Notes under the pieces: generated by a model
What the model saw: the letters and a program-made list of their open reading frames with translations, nothing else
What the model was told of the DNA's origin: nothing
Databases searched by the model: none
In this document: piece after piece, positions 17,109 to 22,928 of the stretch
Layout: each line of letters starts with the position of its first letter
How positions within the stretch are numbered: position 1 is the stretch's first letter
Origin: Oscillospiraceae bacterium
GTDB lineage: Bacteria; Bacillota; Clostridia; Oscillospirales; Acutalibacteraceae
Direction of reading: 5' to 3'
Assembly (NCBI GenBank): GCA_015065545.1
Contig: SVQA01000012.1
Location: forward strand, 1-50,836
Length of the DNA: 50,836 bases
Program-made: the position numbers and the translations under genes

Positions 17109-19385
17109 ATGAAACGTTTAAAGTCAATAGCAGCAATTATTCTTTGCTTAGCTATGTGCCTTGGTGTCGGTGTTTTCACAACCTCTGCAGCAGACGATGT
17201 AGAAGTGGCAGAAACTTCGGCAGGCGGTATTACAGTTCATTATTACTATGAGGGCGGAAATCCCTATATTTACTATTGGAATGCTCTGCCCACTAACTTG
17301 GAAACAAGTTACCCCGGTGTTAAGATGGCTCAAGACTCCGCATCGGGCAAAAACTGGTATAAATATACCTTCTCCAGTGCTACTAAGGTAAACCTTATGT
17401 TTACTGACGGTACCAATACCCTCAAGGGTCAGCTCTCTGCTGAGCTTACTCGTGAAACAGGTGATTGGTACTATAAAGATAACCGTTGGAGCAAGACTCC
17501 CAATCCCACACCTAATGAGCGTACAGACTTCAGAGAAGAGTCCGTTTACTTTGTAATCACAACTCGTTTCTACGATGGCGATAAGGGTAACAACGTTCAT
17601 TGCTGGGACGATAAGCAGGCAAACAACCCTGATTCCGACCCCGCTTGGAGAGGTGACTTCAAGGGTCTTGCCGATAAGCTTGATTACATCAAGGCTCTCG
17701 GCTTCTCTGCAATCTGGATTACTCCTGTTGTAGAGAATGCTTCAGGTTACGACTACCACGGCTACCATGCCTTTGATTTTTCAAAGGTTGACCCCAGATA
17801 TGAGTCTTCTGATTTTACATATCAGGATTTCATTGATGCTTGTCACGAAAAAGGTATGAAGGTAGTACAGGATGTTGTTTGGAACCATACAGGTAACTTT
17901 GGCGAGAACTACCTCGGCAAGATGTTCACCAAGGAGTACACCAAGATTCAGGATTTGGCAAATGCTGATGCAACCTTGAAGGTTGTACCCGGCTCTGACC
18001 TTGATAAGTCCTACCCCAACTATGCTAATATGGAGCCCGGTGCACAGTTCCAGGCTCGTCTTGATATTCTCAAGAATCTTTCAAACGGCAGCCACGACCC
18101 CAACAATTACTATCACAGAGAGAAGAATATGGGCTACGAGTCTTCTATCGAACAGCAGGGCTCAATGGCAGGCGACTGTGTTGACCTTAACACAGAGAAC
18201 CCTGCAGTAGCAAAGTATCTTACAGATACATATCTTGATTATGTAAATATGGGTGTTGACGCATTCCGTCTTGATACAGAGAAGCACATCAACCGTTGGA
18301 CTCTCAACAGTGCATACTTCCCTGCATTCAAGAATATTAAGAACTTCTACATTTTCGGTGAGGTTTGTTCCCGTGTTCGTGAAACATGGAATCATAACAT
18401 CCCCTCCAGCTCTCCCGCATTCTTCACATGGGCAGAGACAAAGTCCGCTTGGATTGGCAACTGGGATACAAAGAGCCCCACAGCTAACATTCAGAAGTCT
18501 ATCAACCACTATGATGAGCACAGAGACCCCTCGGGTCTTCCCACATCTTCCAATGCATTCCTCAATGGTATCAACTACCATACTCCCGATTACTCCAAGT
18601 CTAACGGCACAGGTGTTATCGACTTTACAATGCACTGGAACTTTGAGAATGCTCACAGCGCAGTAAGAGCAGGTTACGCAGAGGATCAGTATATGAACGA
18701 CTCCACATGGAACGTTATGTATGTTGACTCTCACGACTACGGTCCCGACGGTATGGAAAAAACTCGTTACAGCCTTGGCACTCAGGCTTGGGCAGAGAAC
18801 CTTAACCTTATCTTCACATTCCGTGGTATTCCTTGTCTTTACTATGGTTCTGAGATTGAGTTTGCAAAGAACCTTCCCATCGATGTAGGTCCCAACGCAC
18901 CCCTTGCACAGACAGGCCGTGCATACTTCGGTGATTACCTCGAAGGCTCGGTTACAGCAACCGATTTCAGTAAGTACACCGCAACAGGTACAGTTGCAAA
19001 TACTCTTAATAATCCTCTTGCAAAGCATATCCAGAAGCTTAACGCTATCCGTCGTGCAATTCCTGCACTCCAGAAGGGTCAGTACACACACGACGGCAGA
19101 TATGTAAGCGGTGGCGAAATCAGCTACATCCGTCGTTATACCAATGCATCCGAGGGTATCGACAGCTTAGCTTGCGTAGCAGTTACAGACGGTGCAACAT
19201 TCAAGAACCTTCCCAACGGCAAGTACATTGACGCAGTTACAGGTGATGTTCAGAATGTTACAAATGGTACACTCAATGTTCCCTCCACAGGTAAGGGTAA
19301 TATGAGAGTTTATGTATGCTGTGCATCCGGCTTTACAGGTATCAGTGGCGCAATCGGACCTTCCGGTCAGAGCTACCTCAAATAA
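17109..19385 (+). CDS. Secreted GH13 alpha-amylase with N-terminal CBM26-like module (paralogue)
   Basis: This 758-residue paralogue of 14407-16821 has a signal peptide (to about residue 28), a CBM26-like domain (about 38-130; YIYYWNALPTN, YPGVKM, GDWYYKDN) and a GH13 barrel. Catalytic residues are complete: region I DVVWNHTG (Asp255, Asn259, His260), Arg387 and nucleophile Asp389 in FRLDTEKH, Glu418 in FGEVCSR, and His542-Asp543 in DSHDY. The two enzymes share long identical stretches around the barrel entrance (WDDKQANNPDSDPAWRGDF) but differ in the B-domain loop. It has no dockerin or anchor. It is transcribed separately from the first amylase. Confidence 0.9.
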   Translation: MKRLKSIAAIILCLAMCLGVGVFTTSAADDVEVAETSAGGITVHYYYEGGNPYIYYWNALPTNLETSYPGVKMAQDSASGKNWYKYTFSSATKVNLMFTDGTNTLKGQLSAELTRETGDWYYKDNRWSKTPNPTPNERTDFREESVYFVITTRFYDGDKGNNVHCWDDKQANNPDSDPAWRGDFKGLADKLDYIKALGFSAIWITPVVENASGYDYHGYHAFDFSKVDPRYESSDFTYQDFIDACHEKGMKVVQDVVWNHTGNFGENYLGKMFTKEYTKIQDLANADATLKVVPGSDLDKSYPNYANMEPGAQFQARLDILKNLSNGSHDPNNYYHREKNMGYESSIEQQGSMAGDCVDLNTENPAVAKYLTDTYLDYVNMGVDAFRLDTEKHINRWTLNSAYFPAFKNIKNFYIFGEVCSRVRETWNHNIPSSSPAFFTWAETKSAWIGNWDTKSPTANIQKSINHYDEHRDPSGLPTSSNAFLNGINYHTPDYSKSNGTGVIDFTMHWNFENAHSAVRAGYAEDQYMNDSTWNVMYVDSHDYGPDGMEKTRYSLGTQAWAENLNLIFTFRGIPCLYYGSEIEFAKNLPIDVGPNAPLAQTGRAYFGDYLEGSVTATDFSKYTATGTVANTLNNPLAKHIQKLNAIRRAIPALQKGQYTHDGRYVSGGEISYIRRYTNASEGIDSLACVAVTDGATFKNLPNGKYIDAVTGDVQNVTNGTLNVPSTGKGNMRVYVCCASGFTGISGAIGPSGQSYLK

Positions 19386-19402
19386 TAAATTCCGGTAATC
19401 TT

Positions 19403-19436
19403 CAGCACTCCGCTCGCTTGCGGGGTGCTGATTTTG
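19403..19436 (+). terminator. Terminator after the second amylase
   Basis: CAGCACTCCGC (19403-19413) pairs with GCGGGGTGCTG (19420-19430) with one wobble, tail ATTTTG. Confidence 0.75.
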
Positions 19437-19553
19437 TGTGGCAGTTTTATATGGGAGCGGTATACAGCTTACATAGATACAATATATCCACACAAGACAA
19501 ATTGCAGGTGGTATTTTTGTGCAAAAAGTAAAGACTAATGTTTACAAAAAGTA

Positions 19554-19582
19554 TTGCAGTTTTGAAACTTTTGTAGTATAAT
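19554..19582 (+). promoter_or_regulatory. Promoter of the anchored surface protein
   Basis: TTGCAG at 19554-19559 and TATAAT at 19577-19582, spaced by 17 bases. The leader of about 40 bases contains AGGAGGTAATTACCT before ATG 19630. Confidence 0.75.
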
Positions 19583-19629
19583 CATTACGACGAGAAGAAT
19601 CTCGAAAAGTTTTTAGGAGGTAATTACCT

Positions 19630-20484
19630 ATGTTCAAGAAATTCATCAGCCTCGTGCTGACACTGATGGTACTTGCCAGCATGGCAGCCATCGCAATGCC
19701 TGCTACTTCTGCAGCAGAAGACACAACAATTTACTTCGAAGTTCCCAGCAACTGGAAGAACTACAAGAAGGTATTCTGCCATGTATGGCTCTATGGCGGT
19801 GCATCTCTCGCTTCTTGGCAGTCCAAGAAAGAGGCTTGCACACAGGTTGAGGGTAACATTTACTCTTACGACATCGGCGCTAAGGTTGGCGGCCTTCAGG
19901 ACGGTCAGCTTTACGGCGTAATCTTCAGCCTTGACACAAGCATGCAGACATACGATCTTCTCATGTCCACAGCTTGCTACGGCGACACTGTTTACTGTGA
20001 CGGTACTCAGTTCGAGAACCCCGCAGACAGCAACAAGACAGCTACAGCAGCATACTGGAAGAATCAGGATAAGTCCGTATACGGTCCTATCATGGGTATC
20101 ACATCCATCGGTAACATCGTAGGTACATGTATCGCTCCCGGCGAGACAGCATCCGGTCTCTTCACAAGCTTCATCACAGGCGACAAGCTTGCAAGTGCTC
20201 GTACATACTCCAAGAAAGACGACCAGAAGCTTATTGATGACATCGCAACAACTCTCGGTCTTTCTCAGGATCAGGTTGAGAAGCTCATCGCTGATTCCGG
20301 TGTAGAAATTGACTGGAAAAAGGCTGAGTCTGAGGCTCCCAAGGAGGAGAAGCCCCTCACACCCCCTGTTAACGGCGGTGTAAGCACAGGTCAGGAAATG
20401 ACAATCGTTTACGTTGCATCTGCTATGATGATCGCAGCTGCAGGCGTTATCTTCTTCGCTCGCAAGAAGAGAATTGCTGAGTAA
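19630..20484 (+). CDS. Anchored surface protein with a possible starch-binding domain
   Basis: A 284-residue protein. The signal peptide ends near residue 28 (ATSAA|ED). The main domain (about 30-175) begins TTIYFEVPSNWKNYKKVFCHVWLYGG and resembles the start of CBM26-like modules (aromatic strand, HVW, SW), but lacks the WPG signature, so the binding role is inference. A short helical region (about 195-235, LGLSQDQVEKLIADSG) and a Glu/Pro linker follow. The C-terminus is VSTGQEM, a hydrophobic span and ARKKRIAE, like a weak sorting signal. Own promoter and terminator. Its place after two amylases and its strong signals suggest an abundant surface protein of the starch system. Confidence 0.7.
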   Translation: MFKKFISLVLTLMVLASMAAIAMPATSAAEDTTIYFEVPSNWKNYKKVFCHVWLYGGASLASWQSKKEACTQVEGNIYSYDIGAKVGGLQDGQLYGVIFSLDTSMQTYDLLMSTACYGDTVYCDGTQFENPADSNKTATAAYWKNQDKSVYGPIMGITSIGNIVGTCIAPGETASGLFTSFITGDKLASARTYSKKDDQKLIDDIATTLGLSQDQVEKLIADSGVEIDWKKAESEAPKEEKPLTPPVNGGVSTGQEMTIVYVASAMMIAAAGVIFFARKKRIAE

Positions 20485-20511
20485 TTTATAATTACTTGTA
20501 AATCTTAAAAC

Positions 20512-20548
20512 AAAAGCCTTCCGATTTTTTCGGAAGGCTTTTTTGTTG
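20512..20548 (+). terminator. Rho-independent terminator
   Basis: AAAAGCCTTCCG pairs with CGGAAGGCTTTT, followed by TTGTTGTT. It insulates the surface protein from the RNA locus downstream. Confidence 0.85.
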
Positions 20549-20737
20549 TTAATGTTAAATAAAGGGAAGAAGGTTATAAATCGAGTTCTGCAATTACCCT
20601 ACCACTAATCGCAGATTGCTCATTGATTACTCGAAAGCCTTGTAATTTGGATATAATTACTTGGCATTTGTGCAAAATGAACTATTCAAGATAAAAAATC
20701 TTGTGCAGTATTAAAGTGGTAAATTTGCATAAAAGTA

Positions 20738-20766
20738 TTGCACATTATTAAACAATATAGTATAAT
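20738..20766 (+). promoter_or_regulatory. Strong promoter of the repeat-RNA locus
   Basis: TTGCAC at 20738-20743 and TATAAT at 20761-20766, exactly 17 bases apart, predict a start near 20772. The gap before it (20549-20737) holds only AT-rich DNA and a small CAAGAT/ATCTTG inverted repeat at about 20687-20703. Confidence 0.8.
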
Positions 20767-20838
20767 ATAGACACAGAGAAGAGATAAAATAAATCTCAAA
20801 CTCTAAAATAACAAATCTAATGCAAGGAGGAGATACCG

Positions 20839-20955
20839 ATGATCGAGAGTCAGAACCCTGCGGGTTTGGCTTTTGTAGTGATGGCAAACTCGTCAGCAGA
20901 AAATAACATCAGTTTAAATAGTTTTATATCGGAAATCTCTTCCGATGTTCAGTAA
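20839..20955 (+). CDS. Short ORF (38 codons) behind a near-consensus Shine-Dalgarno
   Basis: AAGGAGGAGAT at 20824-20834 lies at an ideal distance from ATG 20839. The 38-residue product (MIESQNPAGLAFVVMANSS... ending SSDVQ) matches no family I know and has no signal peptide. The -1 frame is open from 20922 to 21065 and encodes a protein-like RKFTDETLDGFKMKLL... segment, so either a frameshift, a one-base lesion in a longer ORF, or chance is possible. Hairpins cross its stop codon, which favours an RNA role or a leader peptide. Confidence 0.45.
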   Translation: MIESQNPAGLAFVVMANSSAENNISLNSFISEISSDVQ

Positions 20956-21149
20956 GGAAATTTACTGACGAAACGCTTGATGGTTTTAAGATGAAATTAC
21001 TTACTCCGCTGAATCGCCTGAAAGGATTTGGAACTGAAAACTCCAAGTGCCGCAGCTTAAAATAATCAAGTAATTTAAATTGATAATAATCACTATAAAC
21101 ATATAGTAATTATACATCGGATGCCAAAAGCCTCCGAAATTAAACCAAA

Positions 21150-21400
21150 AGGTAAAAGCCAATGTACAAATAAAGATTTTTACTCATAACCCTTTAATCT
21201 AAGAAATGAGAGGTATAGGCCAATGAGATAAGCAAGACTTATTTCACTGAAAATTTAAGAAATGCGAGGTACAGGCCAACAAGAAATTTAGTTTTTACTT
21301 GAGCCGAATATAAACCTTGAATTTTGAGGACAAACCAATGTACAAATAAAATTTTTACTCATAACCCTTTAATCTAAGAAATGAGAGGTACGGACCAAAA
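21150..21400 (+). repeat. Tandem degenerate array, five units of about 60 bases
   Basis: The core is A-G-G-T-A-n-A-G-G-C-C-A-A with starts at 21150, 21211, 21267, 21327 and 21386. Units 2, 3 and 5 are preceded by TAAGAAATGNGAGG; units 1 and 4 are followed by TGTACAAATAAA and a T-rich hairpin arm. The degeneracy and lack of exact repeats argue against CRISPR. Confidence 0.8.
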
Positions 21401-21429
21401 GATAACTTAAATGTAATCATAACCAAAAA

Positions 21430-21467
21430 CTAACCCTCCTGTGATGTTTGCAGGAGGGTTAGTCGTT
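21430..21467. terminator. Bidirectional terminator between the RNA locus and the uracil-DNA glycosylase gene
   Basis: CTAACCCTCCTG (21430-21441) pairs perfectly with CAGGAGGGTTAG (21451-21462). On the minus strand it is followed by TTTTTGG; on the plus strand the tail is a weaker TCGTTTGTGTTTT. Confidence 0.8.
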
Positions 21468-21487
21468 TGTGTTTTATTATTTTGGAA

Positions 21488-22060
21488 TTAGTATGTGTGG
21501 TCGCAGATTTCATTTATTTTATCCCGAAGAGTGAGGAAATCCTCAAAAGCTTCGGGCTTGCGTCTGGGGTCGCGAAGTATTGCGGCAGGGTGGAGCATAG
21601 GCATCATAAGCACTCCGTTTTTCTCGAAGAATTGACCATGCTCTTTGGTGATTTTTATGTCCTCTTTGATAAGTCTTGCGGCGGCAATTCTGCCGAGGCA
21701 CACAATAATCTTCGGACGCATAAGCTGTACCTGATTTCTCAACCAGTCAAGGCAGCAGGCAACCTCCTCGGGCTTAGGGTCGCGATTCTTGGGAGGTCTG
21801 CATTTGACCATATTTGCAATGTAAATGTTTTTGTTTCGGTCAAGGTCGACGGCGGCAAGCATCTTATCAAGTAGCTGACCGGCTCTGCCTACAAAAGGTT
21901 TTGCCAATAAATCCTCGTTTTCTCCGGGACCTTCGCCGATAAACATAACCTCAGCTTCTCTGTATCCTGTACCGAAAACCACGTTTGTTCTTTCTTTGCA
22001 TAGTTCACATTTTGTACAGTTAAGGCAGCTTTCTTCTAAATCGTTCCAGTTATCAAACAT
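21488..22060 (-). CDS. Uracil-DNA glycosylase, family 4 (iron-sulfur type)
   Basis: Family-4 UDGs remove uracil from DNA and carry a 4Fe-4S cluster. The 190-residue protein has NCTKCELCKERTNVVFG (two cluster cysteines), the active-site GEGPGENEDLLAKPFVGRAG, KCRPPKNRDP with a third cysteine, CCLDWL, and HPAAILR near the C-terminus. The frame is open far upstream, but that overlaps pduL; ATG 22060 has AGAGGTG nine bases upstream and gives the normal length. A promoter lies at 22086-22114. Confidence 0.92.
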   Translation of the reverse strand: MFDNWNDLEESCLNCTKCELCKERTNVVFGTGYREAEVMFIGEGPGENEDLLAKPFVGRAGQLLDKMLAAVDLDRNKNIYIANMVKCRPPKNRDPKPEEVACCLDWLRNQVQLMRPKIIVCLGRIAAARLIKEDIKITKEHGQFFEKNGVLMMPMLHPAAILRDPRRKPEAFEDFLTLRDKINEICDHTY

Positions 22061-22085
22061 AGTAAAATACACCTCTTTACAGAAT

Positions 22086-22114
22086 ATTATACATTTTTGA
22101 ATCAAAAAAGTCAA
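22086..22114 (-). promoter_or_regulatory. Promoter of the uracil-DNA glycosylase gene
   Basis: On the minus strand TTGACT (22114-22109) and TATAAT (22091-22086) are 17 bases apart. Confidence 0.75.
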
Positions 22115-22120
22115 AAGTAG

Positions 22121-22149
22121 TTGAAATTTATTCCTCTCAGGTGTAAAAT
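22121..22149 (+). promoter_or_regulatory. Promoter of pduL
   Basis: TTGAAA at 22121-22126 and TAAAAT at 22144-22149, spacer 17; divergent and almost back to back with the glycosylase promoter. Confidence 0.65.
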
Positions 22150-22183
22150 GATATAGTAAATCAAAAGAATGGTGGTAATTACA

Positions 22184-22753
22184 ATGAAAATTATGGTTGA
22201 AACATCTGCGCGTCACATCCACATCACTCAGGAAACTCTTGAGACTCTCTTTGGTAAAGGCGCACAGCTTACAAACAAGAAGGACCTTTCTCAGCCCGGT
22301 CAGTTTGCTTGTGCAGAGAAGGTAACAGTTGTTGGCCCCAAGGGTGAGGTTACAATGTCTGTTCTTGGTCCTGTTCGTCCTGCTAATCAGGTAGAGGTTG
22401 CTTTTACCGATGCAAGAAAGCTCGGTATCGTTCCTCCTGTTCGTGAGTCCGGTGATGTTGCAGGTGCTCCCGGTTGCAAGCTGGTAGGCCCTATGGGCGA
22501 GGTTGAGGCTTCTGATTGCGTTATCGTTGCAAAGCGTCACATTCACCTTACTCCCGAAGCAGCTGCTGAGTTTGGTGTAGAGGACAAGCAGATTGTGTCT
22601 GTTAAGGTTGGCGATAAGGGTTGCCGCGAAACAATTTTTGGCGATGTTGTTGTAAGAGTTTCCGACAAATTCTTCCCTGCAATGCACATCGATACAGACG
22701 AATCCAACGCAGCAGGCCTTACAGGTACTGTTGACGGCGAGATTATTCTCTGA
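22184..22753 (+). CDS. pduL: PduL-type phosphate acyltransferase
   Basis: PduL converts acyl-CoA and phosphate to acyl phosphate. The 189-residue protein has the two characteristic His motifs, SARHIHIT near the N-terminus and AKRHIHLT mid-protein, which bind zinc, plus GPVRPANQVE and a C-terminal HIDTDESNAA. ATG 22184 is chosen because GGTGG sits eight bases upstream; an in-frame GTG at 22172 is less likely. No microcompartment shell gene or encapsulation peptide extension is seen, so it probably acts as a cytosolic phosphotransacetylase for acetate formation. Confidence 0.9.
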   Translation: MKIMVETSARHIHITQETLETLFGKGAQLTNKKDLSQPGQFACAEKVTVVGPKGEVTMSVLGPVRPANQVEVAFTDARKLGIVPPVRESGDVAGAPGCKLVGPMGEVEASDCVIVAKRHIHLTPEAAAEFGVEDKQIVSVKVGDKGCRETIFGDVVVRVSDKFFPAMHIDTDESNAAGLTGTVDGEIIL

Positions 22754-22770
22754 TTAACTTTATATTTTTT

Positions 22771-22801
22771 GAGCAGATCTTTTATGAGGTCTGCTCTTTT
22801 T
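22771..22801 (+). terminator. Terminator after pduL
   Basis: GAGCAGATC pairs with GGTCTGCTC (one wobble), followed by TTTTTAT. Confidence 0.85.
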
Positions 22802-22863
22802 ATACTGATTAGTATTTACTATTACCCGACGTATGCAATAATTCGCAGTATCGGTAGCTACAC

Positions 22864-22892
22864 TTGACAGAATTATACTTTACTTGTATCAT
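22864..22892 (+). promoter_or_regulatory. Promoter of the LRR surface protein
   Basis: TTGACA at 22864-22869 and TATCAT at 22887-22892, spacer 17. The predicted start near 22899 falls inside the in-frame extension of the ORF, which supports the downstream TTG start at 22929. Confidence 0.65.
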
Positions 22893-22928
22893 AAATTCGG
22901 TAATAAATTAGGATTAGGAGTGATTATA

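Larger units (their letters stand above)
20770..21466 (+). ncRNA. Candidate structured RNA with a five-unit repeat of about 60 nt
   Basis: A transcript of about 690 nt is predicted from the promoter at 20738 to the hairpin at 21430. The 5' part has local stems: GUUUG/CAAAC (about 20874-20889), a long-range UCGUCAG (20890-20896) with CUGACGA (20965-20971), an enclosed AUCGGAA/UUCCGAU hairpin (20928-20946), UUGGA/UCCAA (21028-21046) and UCGGA/UCCGA (about 21117-21137). The 3' part is an array: the motif AGGUAnAGGCCAA recurs at 21150, 21211, 21267, 21327 and 21386, spacing 61, 56, 60 and 59. Copies at about 21159-21215 and 21336-21390 are almost identical. No protein longer than 60 residues is encoded. 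I do not recognise an Rfam family; large ornate RNAs such as ROOL or raiA-type RNAs are the nearest concepts but no signature was verified. Confidence 0.6.

Noticed and set aside
20960..21000. Hammerhead ribozyme core (CUGACGA and GAAA present)
   Set aside because: The sequence between the two core strands cannot form stem II, and no matching stem III was found.
21150..21400. CRISPR array
   Set aside because: The period of about 60 bases is suggestive, but repeats are degenerate, the longest identical part spans what would be spacers, and no cas gene is present.
20485..21487. tRNA or rRNA gene in the long gap
   Set aside because: No cloverleaf, GGTTCGAATCC-type T-loop or rRNA motif was seen.
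22061..22687. N-terminal extension of the uracil-DNA glycosylase
   Set aside because: The open frame reaches 22687 but overlaps the divergent pduL gene and both promoters; ATG 22060 gives the normal family length.
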